A stretch of DNA of 64,000 nucleotides from Tomocerus qinae (GCA_020055645.1 CM034546.1:87668001-87732000); one strand, 5' to 3'. Shown: positions 1 through 11,703, counted from the first letter of the stretch. Program-made: numbers and translations. The notes: a model not told the origin generated them from the letters alone.

Positions 1-840
1 CATCTCAACTATACGATTTCCACTACTTATATTCCGTAACATCGTCAATTTCTACAAGATACCCATACGGAAATATAGCTATGGCTACACACGTACTAAA
101 CAACTGTGGAATACACGTTAGATAGAACATGTGGAAACTAGTGTTTATGGGACATTTGTTGTTTAATAAAACATGTTTTTTTAAACATGTTAAAACAAAT
201 AAAAACGAGTACAGCTATATCAATGTTATTACACTATTTAATACATGTAATATGCCATCAATTAATATTGATACTTAAACTGTTCCAGAAAATTTAAAAT
301 TAATGAAAAACAAAGATGCTCTAATAAAATTACCATCATATAGACATTTATTATCCCAAAAGCAGCAATTAAAACAGACTGATACACACAATACACCAAT
401 GTTACTATTTATCATATGTTTTAGCCGTATTTGAAGTACTATAAAAATGAAAATAATAAATAAAATTTGCCAATTCAATGCATAAATATACAATGCAATA
501 CATCAACTAAAAATAAATTATATTTTAAGATAGTGAATACGACAAAATAAGAACAGAAGAATTCACAAGATCCAAGTTTTAAAAACAATTATATGCTCGC
601 CTTAAAAACACATTTAGACATAAATCTCGAAACCAATTCTTGTAAAAGTTTTTCACAGAGAAACAGTTTTTATATCTTTTTATTAAATTCTGACATTTAA
701 TTAAGTTTTACCTTTTAAATTCAACTTTAAAATAATTCATAGTTTTACACAAACATTTACGACAGCACCTGGAAATCTGGAAACCCTGCAAACAACTTAT
801 TGGAATCCTTGAATCGCAGTAGTACAGCTAAGTTAACTTT
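1..840. other. AT-rich intergenic DNA, no gene seen
   Basis: No convincing coding frame, RNA gene or repeat is visible. A small inverted repeat with ACATGT-containing arms lies near 165-195. The sequence runs directly into the LINE 5' region without an obvious boundary or target-site duplication. Confidence 0.6.
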
Positions 841-963
841 TACCTATATATGTACGCTGAGGGTGACTTTCTCAATTTCCCCTGATCATTGGGATACTAG
901 CACTGGACTTATCTATATCTAGCCTTTGGATTGAACTGACTTGAACTGACTGGACATAACTTC

Positions 964-1803
964 ATGCATAAGATGGGATCTAAATCACAACGAGGAAGAG
1001 GGAAGAAAACTGTAGCGGTGATGCCACCTCAACCTCCGACTGATGATGAAGACGATCTGCCACAGGCTGATAAATATGAAGAACCAGACTGGAATAAAAT
1101 TTTGCTGAAACTAAACAAAACGGTAGAAAATCAAAATAAAACACTTCAACGCATCGACAAAAATGTTATTGGACTTCAAGCATCGTATTCAAAAATGGAA
1201 AATCACGTCCTTGAGCTTCAAACAAAGGTGTCTCGTCTTGAAAATCGCGTAGATTATCTTGAAATGGAACTCAAAAAGAAGAATTTACTATTTATGGGCG
1301 TCTCTGATGATAAGGAGGAGACTACAGATGAGTGTCGCAAAAAAGTCTACGAAATTATTAATAATAATATGTCACTTTCTGGAATTGATATTGATGTTGT
1401 TCATCGTATATCTAGGTACACAGATGGAAAAATACGTCCTATCAAAGTCCAACTAATTAAAAGTAGTGACTGTGATCTTCTTTTGTCCAACGCACATAAA
1501 TTAAAAAATGAAGACAAGTCTGTTAAGACCCCATATATTGTAAAGGATCTTCCAGTTAATATACGAATTGCGAGGAAAATTCTCCGTCAAAAGCAAGTTG
1601 AATGTCTACAAAGTAATGTTACATGCAACGTAAATTATTCAAAAAATGAAATAGACATCGAGGGAACAGTATTTAAAGTTGTAAACCAGAAATTGATTAA
1701 GACTTCGATGGGGAAACGGAAGTTTGACAGCGTCAGTACGTCAACATCAAAAAAGGCGAAACAAGATTCTTTTTTATTGGACAACTATCAGATGGAAACT
1801 TAG
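964..1803 (+). CDS. LINE ORF1 protein (coiled-coil, RRM-like RNA-binding)
   Basis: A 279-residue intact frame. In this protein class ORF1p binds the element RNA and acts as nucleic-acid chaperone in the ribonucleoprotein particle. Seen here: a basic N-terminus rich in K/R (residues 4-18), an acidic stretch (about 27-40), a heptad-like coiled coil (about 48-108, ending in LENRVDYLEMELKKKNLLF), then a globular part beginning LLFMGVSD (about 108) with VHRISRY and RPIKVQ segments, typical of the RRM-like and C-terminal domains of LINE ORF1 proteins. A Lys-rich tail (KRKFD, KKAKQD) ends the protein. The Met at 964 is used because it opens the frame; a second Met lies three codons later. ORF2 begins 5 bases after the stop, so re-initiation may feed ORF2 translation (inference). 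Confidence 0.88.
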   Translation: MHKMGSKSQRGRGKKTVAVMPPQPPTDDEDDLPQADKYEEPDWNKILLKLNKTVENQNKTLQRIDKNVIGLQASYSKMENHVLELQTKVSRLENRVDYLEMELKKKNLLFMGVSDDKEETTDECRKKVYEIINNNMSLSGIDIDVVHRISRYTDGKIRPIKVQLIKSSDCDLLLSNAHKLKNEDKSVKTPYIVKDLPVNIRIARKILRQKQVECLQSNVTCNVNYSKNEIDIEGTVFKVVNQKLIKTSMGKRKFDSVSTSTSKKAKQDSFLLDNYQMET

Positions 1804-1808
1804 CTAAT

Positions 1809-4665
1809 ATGAATTCAACTACACTGCCCAGTAATAAAAGTAAGAACCTTGAAATATGTCATATTAATGTTCAGTCAATTAGAAACAAAATTCAAATTGT
1901 AAATAATCACTTACTTGAACATGAATATGATATATTTTGTATTACGGAATCTAGGCTAAAACCTAATATGTTAACTCCAAAAGTAGACGGTTATAATGTT
2001 ATACGAGAAGACAGGGTGTACAATAGAGGAGGGGGTATAGCAATTTACTTAAAAGACAACATAAAATTTTGGACTTTTAATGTTTTTGACAATGATTGCA
2101 CAAAATCAGATAATATAGAATTACTTGCTCTTAATATTCAATTTAATTTTAACAAATCATTTATAATACTTTGCCTTTATCGATGGCCTGAATATACCAA
2201 ATCAACAATTTTAAATGACATGAACTGTTTTGACAATATTTTTACAAAGTTAAGAAATTGCAACAAAGTTGTTCATGTAGTTGGTGACTTTAATCTAGAT
2301 GGTCGACCTAACTTACTCAATGAATTCCATAACTTAATATCTAAATTCAATTTTGAACAAATAGTACTTATTCCAACTAGGGGTGATTCTGTTTTAGATT
2401 TATATGTAACAAATGCGCCTAATAATGTCAATAGTGTCAAAGTGGTTGAACCTTTTATTTCTGATCACAAAGCTGTAGTAATTTCTTTATGTATACAAAA
2501 AAGTTGCAAAAGAATATAAAACAATTACGTACAGAAATTACAAGCAATTTAAAATTTCAGAGGCAGTTGATATTTTTGAAAACCAAAAACTTGATTTCAA
2601 TAATCAAGCTACGTTAGATGAAATGGTGGAAAAATTAACTAAAAGTTTCCTAGTAATTTTTGATAACTGTGCACCATATAAAACATTAAAGATTGTAAAT
2701 AATGGTAAACCAATCATACTTTCTACAAATACTAAGAATTTAATCTATCAACGTAAGAAACAATATACTGCATGGAAAAAGAATCCAACAGTATTAAATA
2801 AACAGCTGCTAGAATCTTATAAAAATAATGTAAAAAGGGGAATTAAAGAAGACTTTAAAAGTGAACTTAATTTAAAATTGGACAGGGAAGGAATTTATAA
2901 ATGTATAGATAAGCTGATATTTAACTGTAAAAACAACTGTGATAGTATTGACCTAAGTGCTAATGATATTAATAATTACTTTGCCTCAATAAGTACCGCT
3001 AACTATAAAATTAGTAATTTTCCAAGTCGTCCTAGTTTGTTACCTATTGTACCTGAAACATTTAAAATCACAGTAGTAGATTTACTTAATTTAAATAAGG
3101 GATTTAATGGATTGAAAAAGCTAACTTCTCAAACAGTTGATTCTTTAGGACTATGTCCTATTTTCTTTAAGCTATTATTAACTGAAAATCTTGTAAACGA
3201 GTCTGTCTTACACATTGTAAACAAAAGTTTGGAATCGGGATACTTATGCAACAGCCTTAAAAAATCTAAAATAGTACCTATACCAAAAGTTGAACCTCCT
3301 ACCTTAGTTAGTCACTTAAGACCAATATCTATTCAATGTTTCTTGTCTAAATTAATTGAAAAATGTGCATATGATCAACTAATTAAACATGTAAATGAAT
3401 ATGATGTATTACATCCAAATCAGTTTGGATTTCGCAAATGCCATTCTACCATGCATGCACAAGTTGCAATAACCGACTTATTACATAATGAAATTAATAG
3501 AGGAAATGTTTGTATTGTTCTTGCACTAGATATAGCTAAATGTTTTGATAAAGTAAATCCACAAGTACTTATAAATAAGCTTAAATGGTATAATATTAAT
3601 GAACATTGGTTAAATTCGTATCTTACAGACCGGTCGCACTTTACATGTACAAATAATAGTAAATCTGATGTAAAACCAATAGATCTCTCAATTCCTCAAG
3701 GCGGAATTTTAGCTCCATTACTGTTCTCTTTATTTATAAATGATTTACCTAATGCTGTAAAAAACTCAAAAATCTTCTTATTCGCACATGATAATACATT
3801 AATTATATCCGGTAAACCTGAAGACATAAATACTATTACTAAAAACCTTGAATATGACTTTATGTGTATTATTAAATGGATGGAAAACAATTATATGGAG
3901 TTAAATGTAAGTAAAACTGTAATGGTTGTTGTTGGCAAACCAAACTGTGGTGTAAACAAGGAATCTGTATGTCTAAACATTAATGGTACAAAAATACATC
4001 ACTCAGATCAAGTAAAAATTGTAGGATTATGGATAGACTCAGAACTTCGGTTTTTAGATCATATAACCTCAATGACTACTAAGTGCTATGGTATAATATT
4101 CTCGTTATTCCCCTATCAATTTATGTTCAATCTAACAAATAGAGTAAATGTTGTGAATACATATGTTCTGTCAATTATAAGGTATATGGTAATAGTGTGG
4201 GACACTGCGAAAAAATCTGACCTTGACATTGTTGAAAAGGTACTTAGACTAGCTGGTAGATTCGTGTTATGTAAACAGAAATTTGACTCCGTAAAAATGT
4301 TAATTACTAATGAATTGAAATGGTTCTTTCCACGTTATTTGTATAAATTCGAATTGCTAAAACTTGTATACACTATACATACTAATACCTGTCCTCCTTA
4401 TTTTATTAACTATCTAAATTTTAATGAAACCAATACATTGTCTACTAGATCCAATACATATACTAAGCGTGAATTGTATTCAAAGTCTAATTCATATGGT
4501 CACAGAAGTTTTTCTGAACAATCTCTCTTATACTGGTATAGTTTACCATTTGAAATTAGAACTTCTCACTCCTTAGCTATATTTAAGAAAAAACTAAAAA
4601 CTTATCTATTAGAACAACAATTAATGGAATCAAGAATTATTATAGATGTAACGGACTCAGAATAA
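1809..4665 (+). pseudogene. LINE ORF2: endonuclease plus reverse transcriptase, frameshifted and active-site mutated
   Basis: The first frame (1809-2519, 236 aa) is an endonuclease/exonuclease/phosphatase-type domain: HINVQS (about 18-23), ITES with the catalytic Glu (about 45-48), GDFNLD (159-164) and SDH (218-220). The second frame (read from upstream of its first ATG at 2623 to 4665) is the reverse transcriptase: VPIPK and RPIS fingers, QFGFR, motif A ALDIAKCFD, motif B PQGGILAPLLF, then a C-terminal domain with GHRSF, WYSLP and FKKKLK. The two frames differ by one base. Coding-like sequence in the second frame is recognisable from about 2520, and an A-run at about 2496-2501 is the likely indel site. 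Motif C reads FAHD instead of the family F/Y-A-D-D, with codon CAT at 3787-3789 replacing the first catalytic Asp. The copy should therefore be unable to reverse-transcribe. It still has full length and few other breaks. Confidence 0.9.
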
Positions 4666-4830
4666 CGTACCGATTACTTTCTAAAAAAATGTGTTTATTT
4701 AGTCTTACTTTTCATTCTAGGATATTCTTTTGTAAATGAATGTGATTTGTAATATTTGCCCTGATATCTCAATGACCTTACGAGGGCGATATCTTGTAAT
4801 AAATATATATATATACATTTGCTGGTAATC
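4666..4830 (+). other. LINE 3' untranslated region and tail
   Basis: The segment after the ORF2 stop holds two GATATC palindromes flanking a C-rich/G-rich pair (about 4758-4795), which can form a stem-loop of the kind recognised by reverse transcriptases in related LINEs. It ends with TTGTAATAAA and a short (TA)n tract. There is no long poly(A); microsatellite tails like this are usual in several CR1/L2-type groups. Confidence 0.6.
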
Positions 4831-4834
4831 AATA

Positions 4835-5604
4835 TTATCTCTCATTAATTTGTATCACGCTGATATCTAAACACATCTTCTGGGTCTTCCATTCATCCAA
4901 TTCCCCTAGGCATCTTTGTTTTAAGAAATTGTTTAACAAAAATCGTTCTATCCGCTGTTATTCTGCGCAAAATAATTTAGGGACAAAGTATTTCAAGTTC
5001 CAAACGTTTCAGTCTTGGCAAACGTGCGGAAGTTTCTAAAGATATAAAAAAGTTAGCAATTAGTTTTCTGATAATAAACGTTTACTGCTTTTACAGTAGT
5101 GAAATAAAATAACATAAAAATCTTACTATGTATAGTCTTCGAAGGACCAGGAACAACAGGCCCTTCTTTCCTTTTAGTCCCATAGTTTGAACTTCACCTG
5201 GACTAAATAACGCAACGAACAAAGGAATTGCTGCTTTTGGAACCAAGAAATGTAGACTATCTTCATCACATCCTGCTTTAGTAATACCATAACCATCTTC
5301 AGCTTTAACTATCTAAAATTTAATACAACGATTTGATAAATACAATACATGAACAGAAATTCAATAAACTGCAATTAGACAATTGTAATTCTGCTGACAA
5401 TATTACCTAAAATGACACGAAGTCACCTCCTTCTTTCTTACTTGACATTGACGAAATTAGACGCTTTTTTCTGTAAGATTTTCAATTTTTTTTTAAAAAT
5501 CAGTTATTTACCTTACTTTTCCATTGTGAATGAGGGCTATAATCAAATATAACTTCAATTGTATAGTGCTTTAAATTATACATTACTTTTAATACCTTTA
5601 ATAT
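4835..5604 (-). CDS. Possible three-exon gene or pseudogene of unknown function
   Basis: Three coding-like segments on the minus strand join in phase 0 with GT-AG introns. Segment A is 5604-5512 (31 codons, donor GTAAAT). Segment B is 5312-5127 (62 codons without a stop, acceptor TTTTAG, donor GTAAGA). Segment C is 4954-4835 (39 codons plus TAA, acceptor AACAG). The introns would be 199 and 172 bp. Segment B contains VKAEDGYGITKAGCDEDS and LVPKAAIPLFVALFSPGEV; segment C contains CLGELDEWKTQKM. I recognise no family. A 71-codon open frame (5813-5598), in a different frame, ends just inside segment A and also looks coding (GVHRRPESQHKFWYKIDL), which hints at a frameshifted 5' part. A start could be the ATG at 5583. 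The stop lies directly beside the LINE tail. It may be a real small gene, a decayed gene or a transposon-derived frame; all exon borders are inferred. Confidence 0.38.
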
Positions 5605-6039
5605 CTAATGCTTCTTCGGCATACAAAGTTGAATGGTCGGCATTTCCTCGTTAGATCAATTTTATACCAAAATTTATGTTGAGATTCTGGTCTTCGATGG
5701 ACACCGTAAAGATAAACGCTGTATCCCAAACCTTGGATTTTGCACGACCCCATCTCAATCATGAACTGGTTAGCTATTGGGAGGACATGACATAGAATTT
5801 TGCAAAATGATGTCTATCGTTCGATTAGCTTTATGTTAAACAATTTTTAGTAGTGACAGTTTCAATGACAGAAAGTAACCATTATGCAATATTAAATTGC
5901 CATATTCCCTTTTAGAGCATCATTATAAAAATGCCGTAAAATCTATTTGATGATTTTTATGTAAACTTAATTGAATACAGTTGTTTGATGATGCAGCAGC
6001 TATTCGATGAGAACTAAAATATCACATACTTTTATTAAA

Positions 6040-7200
6040 TATAACTGATGCCAAGTAAGGATAAGGTGGTACTTGGTGTAAACCTGACCAGTAACCTAGA
6101 AGCCACTAAATCAAAATGTTTTAAGCTATTCCGGATCACTGGCTCAGAAAATATTAGCAACTATTTAAATAATTTCAAATGAAATAGTACCTAACAATCA
6201 CATTTTTACTTAAAAAAAATTGATGCCAAACTGTTGTAAGATAAAGCTTGATGTCAAACTGTTCAGTGACATTGTAGTCACTAAATAAATTTAATTTTAG
6301 CAATTCCGGATCATTAGGTCACCAGTGGTTGGTGGTTTTTCATATGATGGGAATCCTGTTTATGCATGCCTTTCATTGACCAAAATTGTATGCCAACTTG
6401 GGGTAAGGTGAAACTTGGTGACAAACTTATCATTAACATTCTAGCCACTGAAAAAGTATGGTTGGAACAATTTCGGATCACTGACTAATCAGTTATCAGC
6501 AGTTTTTCATATGATGGGCACCCTTTTATCACATGCCTTTCATTGACTAAAATTGTATGCCAACTTAGGGTAAGGTGAAACTTGGTGACAAATTGATCAT
6601 TAGCATTCTAGTCACTGAAAAAGTATGGTTGGAACAATTTCGGATCACTGACTAATCAGTTATCAGCAGTTTTTCATATGATGGGCACCCTGTTTTCAAA
6701 TGCCTTTCATTGACTAAAATCGTATGCCAACTTAGGTTACGGTAAAACTTAGCGGCAAACTGATCATTAACATTCTAGTCACTGAAAAAGTATAGTTGGA
6801 GCAATTCGGGATCACTGGCTAATCAGTTGTCGACAGTTTTTCATATAATTGGCAACGTGTTATAACATGCTTTACATCAAATAAATACTTATGCCAACTC
6901 AGGGTAAGGTGAAACTTGTTGAAAAACTGATCAGTGACTTTGCAGTCACTGAATAAGTATAGTTGGAGGAATTCCGGATCACTGGCTAATCAGTTGTAGA
7001 TAGTTTTTCATATAATTGGCAACGTGGGATAACATGCTTTACATCAAATAAATACTTATGCCAACTCAGGGTAAGGTGAAACTTGGTGAAAAACTGATCA
7101 GTGACATTGTAGTCACTGAATAAGTATAGTCATAGCAATTCCGGATTGCCGGTTAATTATTTTTTTGCAGTGCTTTACATTATGAGTACACTAAATTTTC
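6040..7200. repeat. Satellite, about 168-bp monomer, seven copies
   Basis: The motif ATGCCAACTNAGGGTAAGGT recurs near 6048, 6221, 6390, 6558, 6723, 6891 and 7057, giving spacings of 173, 169, 168, 165, 168 and 166 bp. A second anchor, TTCCGGATCACTGGCTAATC with variants, recurs with the same period. The outer copies (6048, 6221) are most diverged. The middle three share GATGGGCACC and the last two share an AATTGGCAACGTG segment, so homogenisation is local. No coding capacity. Confidence 0.9.
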
Positions 7201-8281
7201 TATTTAAATCATGGTTATCAATGTTGTCATCAATTTAGTTGCATCAAAACATGTTTTTTCATGTTTTATAATACATGTTAATACTTGATTAATTTGTATA
7301 GCGACGAAAAAGGAAAATTGTTCAAAATGTACTTGTTTTAATGCGTATGTACATGTGAAAAAGAACATACGTTTCATTTCCATAGTATCCACATGTTTTA
7401 AAAAACTTCATTTTTCCCTATGGGTAATGCTGTGCAACTACAGAGAAGCTATGGATGGGTCCTTTCCCTGCTTTGATACGGCTGTGGTAAGATCTGCCCT
7501 AAGCCTTTCCTTAAAATCCTTACTCGGTAATCCGGATTTGGGTAGAATTTAGTGACGGCGAAGGCAAGTGTTCACGTTTACCTAATGCTACTGTCTACTG
7601 TTGCTAGCTGATGCTGCTTGCTGGTTTAATTCATGGTTCTACTCTACAGTATATCTACAGTGCATTGCTTGCTTTACATAGCCTTTACATTTATACTAGT
7701 AACTAAAACAAATGTCTATAATTTTTGGGTGTAGTAGAAAAGTCTCTCCACCCTGAGCATTTTCGTTTTCTACCTGAGCCTTCGTCATCACTATACACTC
7801 TACCCAAATCTGGATTACCAATCTCGAGTAAGAGATTAAGAAAATATTTAGTGGCAATAGAGCCCAAAACCTTTGATACTGCTCGGCATTAAGAGTCCTT
7901 TTATCTACTTAACTAACTGAATTAATTTTATACCAAAAACAGTAGGTACACCTAAATCAGTAGGCCCCAGCACGGATTACTCCATTTACAAAGGTAAGCA
8001 ATAAGCATACAGCATAATCATGTGTATTAGATGCAGTGCTGCTGCTGAATTTCAAAATGGTTATAAGCATCTACATTTGGTTTCATTTGGAAATACGCTA
8101 ATGTTATTCCATATAATCCATCTGACATACACGCATGTATGTTCATTTCAACAAAAAACCGCAAGATCCGTGGCATAGAACATAATACTACGGGGCATTT
8201 AAAAGTAACCATAGGGATTACATGCCCCTTATGGGGAATTATGAAAAAAATATTTTAATGTCCATAACCTCGATAAATAGA
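7201..8281. other. Gene-poor stretch with a diverged inverted repeat
   Basis: Arms at about 7520-7565 and 7778-7831 match in inverse orientation (shared core AATCC-G/A-GATTTGGGTAGA followed by a GACGAAGGC-like segment). They may be the remains of an inverted-repeat element of about 0.4 kb, but no target duplication was found. Short open frames here have no recognisable content. Confidence 0.4.
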
Positions 8282-8283
8282 TA

Positions 8284-8533
8284 CTGTCTGGCTTTATAAA
8301 AATCCGAATGATGACCTCTAGTAACCCCATTTAGCCCCGCCTATAACAAATATTTTTTCTTCAATATTTATTTTATTTCGGTTTAATAAATAATGTTGTT
8401 GTGGTTACAGTCAAATGTGACGCTAAAGACTGTATGGCTCCTGTAATTTTGTGTGAAGTATAGTACTCAAAAAATATTTGTCAACAATGGGGTTACTAAA
8501 GGTCATCATTCGGATTTTTATAAAGCCAGACAG
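8284..8533. mobile_element. TA-flanked MITE with 48-bp terminal inverted repeats
   Basis: Left arm 8284-8331 and right arm (reverse complement of about 8486-8533) both begin CTGTCTGGCTTTATAAAAAT and differ at one position in 48. The element is 250 bp with no coding frame and is flanked by TA on both sides (8282-8283, 8534-8535), as expected for Tc1/mariner-type targets. The near-identical arms suggest recent activity. Superfamily is inference from the TA flank only. Confidence 0.8.
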
Positions 8534-8535
8534 TA

Positions 8536-9010
8536 GGTAGGAGTCTCTACCTATTTTTTAATTTTTTTAGCATTCACCTATCAGCTTTATTTACTGTGAT
8601 GATTGTTAATAACTAGTAGCACCTAGTGCAGTGCATAACTTAATTTCGAAAGGTATGCAATCATGCTTATTAGACGTACGAATATTTATTTGTTTCAAAA
8701 TTACAAATATTTATTTGTTCCTGCTTTTCACCCTACCACACATAGTTTCATACATACATAGATATATAGGCAGGTATATGTATTGCTCTATCTAAAACGG
8801 TGTTTATATAGATTTTAATAATGAATATTCCTGAAAAGGACGATGAATAAAATGGCCCCTGTATTATAATACCACCAAACATTTTTGTCGAAGATGTTTT
8901 ACTTACGGAGACGCCTCCTTAGCTTCAGGTTAGATATGCCCTGTCGGACCAACACCAAATCCAAACTTTTCAAAATAATTTGCAAATGAGAACACGATAT
9001 CACAAAAGTA
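8536..9010. other. No feature seen
   Basis: AT-rich spacer between two inverted-repeat elements. No coding frame, RNA gene or repeat structure was recognised. Confidence 0.4.
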
Positions 9011-10544
9011 CATATGAGCGTTTCGGACGAAAAAGGAGGAATATAAAGTTTTATTTTATGATTATTTAATCCATAGTTACAATTAAGATAAAAATGAAAT
9101 ATCAGGGGTAAAATTTTTCAACTATGGAATTGCGACAAATGATGGACGGGCACTAGGGGTATGAATTTTTTTACAGTCGTCAAGACGCCGATTTCTACGT
9201 ATCGGTTCGACGATTGGACGTCTTGAGAAGCCCTCAGCACTTAAGACGAGGTTCCAGTTCATAATACAACACTTAATATAATGGGTTTTTTAAAAATTAA
9301 TACAAGATTGGTTTTACTCAAGTCGAAGTCGTAATAATTACCTAAGTGACTATTATTGGGACTGTGATCAGGTAGGTTGGTAGTCAAATGCAAAAAATTA
9401 AAATCGATTTTTTTTCATTTTTTTAAATTCGACAATTTTGTGCCAAAATGAATGGTAGTAAGCAAAGGGCAGGGTGAGATAGGGAGAGTAGTCCTACTGC
9501 TGCATATGAAAATAAAATAAGAAAGAAATTGAAATTTTAATTTGTTTACTCGGACTATCAGCTTACCTGATCCCAGTCCCAATAACATGTAAGAAATTAT
9601 CTTGGCTTAGGTATTTAGTTTTCAAGTTATTGATGTAATACGGACAAAATTATATCGTAGTTAACACAAATACCAATTACTTCAAAGCAAATAAACATAG
9701 TGAAAAGTTTATATTCCCTCTTTTGAACGTGCTTTGCCTGCATTTTAGGCTAAAATTGACATCAATTTTATTGTGGGAATATTATGCTTTCATTATTTAT
9801 TACCAACAAGCTGAACCGCTCTTTTAGCGTGAAAATCTTTAACTCCATCGCTGTATAATAAAACTGTACACTATGCATATTTCATAAAACAAGGAAGTCC
9901 AATATGAATGGTTAGCTTATTTCGAAAATCGAACATTGTTAATATGCCTAATCATTTTGAAATTCAGCATTAATACTGGGGGCTTAGTTAGTTATAAAGT
10001 ATTATATTATATGATTATCTACCGCCAATTCAATGGTGTGCTTAAATATTACCAAAATTTAAAATTGACATCGTTTCTTTCAATAATGCAAAGTATTGTC
10101 ATTATTGAAAGGATGTCATTGAAACAACAGTAACCTGTGATACACACACTACAAAGCAGGTCAACCGAAATTCGCGATTTTTGAAAAATAGACAAAATCA
10201 TTACACTAGTATTTGTAATACTACTTTTTTATTTAGAAAATTTAGTTCCCAATGTTTAAGTTAATTTCAAGCGACTCTGAATTGAACTGATGAAGGACAA
10301 AAGTGCACAATACTTAAACCGATCTGACACCATATAAGTTTCTTTGCTTGTTTTTACACACGCTCCCTTTAATTGCATTGCAGGAAAGACGGTTTACTTT
10401 CATTGCAATTGCTAACTTATCATCGGTAAATCCTACCCCTGACTTTTCATTATTATCAAAAAATTGACACATTAGTAACTATGGGTTAAACTAAATAGTA
10501 AATTGATTTTATATTCCTCCTTTTTCGTTCGAAACGCTCATATG
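9011..10544. mobile_element. 1.5-kb inverted-repeat element, TA-flanked, no recognisable transposase
   Basis: The ends at 9011-9047 and 10508-10544 are inverted copies (CATATGAGCGTTTCG-G/A-ACG then AAAAAGGAGGAATATAAA) with about one mismatch. Weaker inverted similarity extends to about 9120 and 10430, including CCATAGTTAC and a TCAGGGGTA motif. TA lies on both outer sides. The length would suit a Tc1/mariner-like element, but no transposase frame survives, so it is a non-autonomous or strongly decayed copy. Confidence 0.7.
9327..9606. mobile_element. Nested inverted-repeat element
   Basis: Inside the 9.0-10.5 kb element, arms at about 9327-9385 and 9545-9606 match in inverse orientation. The core TATTGGGACTG is followed by GATCAGGTA and a diverged TAGTC-ending flank. 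The loop is about 160 bp and rich in A/T runs. It probably inserted into the larger element; target duplication was not resolved. Confidence 0.55.
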
Positions 10545-10546
10545 TA

Positions 10547-11080
10547 GTCTTAGTTTAAGTTTACTGTCTTTGAGCAGAGTAACCAACAAGAGTCTTACTC
10601 AACAGACATGGGAAATAAATTAGACGAAGAGTTATGGAGCAACTTGTTCTCCAGGAAGCTCCTTCAGTAACGACGGGCAGTCTACTTTGTTCATTCGGCG
10701 GTGGATTGGAACTCCTTGTCGTTGTGTCGGATCTACCCTAAGCCTACCATCCTTTACTGTCACTCCATTTACTTTTCTTTGCACTTCCCATTCTCCTATA
10801 AACAATTCCGTTAGTCTACCAAAGAGTCACTACTGGAGGAACTTCCAGCATGGCTCGCAATCTCACTTACTATTGAAGCTAAGTAAACACACGTTGTACT
10901 ACATTTCTATCTGCTCCCGTTCACTATTCTTTATCGCTATGCAGTTGTAACGTCATATATGGTAATATATGGTATGAAATGAATGCACACAGTATTGACA
11001 GGATTGTAAGATATCTCTCACCGTGAGGCGAGCTAGAGGTAGGCGATAGGTAAAATTAAGGATACGCAAATGAGGAAAAA
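10547..11080. other. Intergenic, no feature supported
   Basis: An open frame of 87 codons at 10687-10950 has no recognisable domain and a Ser/His-rich composition; I do not regard it as a gene. Confidence 0.4.
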
Positions 11081-11084
11081 TATA

Positions 11085-11168
11085 GGACCTGGGTTGGAAT
11101 CGAACCAACGTCTCTCCATTACGCGTGTAGTATTCTTCTCTAAACTACCAAGTCAGGTTAGGAAAGGG
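11085..11168 (-). repeat. tRNA-derived SINE-like or tRNA pseudogene
   Basis: Read on the minus strand, the segment has a canonical B box (GGTTCGATTCC inside a perfect 5-bp T stem, GTTGG/CCAAC), a degenerate A box (TGGTAGTTTAGAGAAGAAT) and an acceptor-like pairing of AACCTGA with CCAGGTC that has two mismatches. A 7-base loop with CAC in anticodon position would suggest a valine tRNA, but the loop lacks the usual T33. It therefore looks like a tRNA-related SINE head rather than a functional tRNA. The minus-strand tail continues AT-rich to about 11000. Confidence 0.55.
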
Positions 11169-11703
11169 ACGGACGGTAAGGAATCGGACTTGTACTTGGA
11201 CTAAATGGTTATGCATTTAGTCTTATGCTCACAGTATTTGACTTTTTTCCGGCTAAAAATAATGGTCAGCCACTCGGTTAAGATGGTTGAAAATAGCTAG
11301 TGGCCAAATTCATTTAAAATTCAACTAAATACATCGGAAATCAAAAATGATGCCAAATGATAAAGATTTTCTTGTTGTGCCCAGTCAGGAAGCCAACTTT
11401 CATTGTCATTAGTCTTCATCTCAGTCCACAGAGCTCTATGATTGCCATATTATTAATTTTGTCCAGTCTTTTTAACCCGGCTGGACACTTTCACAGCATA
11501 CTTGCACAGTAGATGTAGATGGGTAAGATATTTTTAAATTGATACGTAGTATACCTAGATAAAGAGAGGTTTTGATACTTGTCTTTGAAAGTGTGGGTTT
11601 GACTAGTCCCCAACTGTGTTATGTTATGTTAGTAGGGTGAAGGATGAGAAACACCCCAACGTCCATGTCCATTCAAAGTAGAGTATAGAAGGATTCCTTT
11701 ATT
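11169..11703. other. No feature seen
   Basis: Unique-looking AT-rich sequence without coding or repeat structure that I can support. Confidence 0.4.

Larger units (their letters stand above)
842..4830 (+). mobile_element. Non-LTR retrotransposon (LINE), CR1/L2/Jockey-like
   Basis: The element contains a short 5' leader (about 842-963), ORF1 (964-1803), ORF2 (1809-4665, frameshifted) and a 3' untranslated region ending in an AATAAA-like signal followed by a (TA)n tract at about 4799-4816. The order coiled-coil ORF1, endonuclease, reverse transcriptase, with no RNase H seen after the RT, fits the CR1/L2/Jockey-like groups. The ends of ORF2 resemble CR1/L2-type proteins (conserved G-x-RSF, W-x-SLP and FKKKLK-x-YL pattern). 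The 5' boundary is a guess because no target-site duplication was found. The near-full length with few breaks suggests a fairly young but dead copy. Clade assignment is inference. Confidence 0.9.

Noticed and set aside
3696..3890. Minus-strand open frame inside the LINE
   Set aside because: It is the antisense shadow of the reverse transcriptase core.
8027..8212. 61-codon minus-strand frame
   Set aside because: No splice context or motif; its length is within chance expectation.
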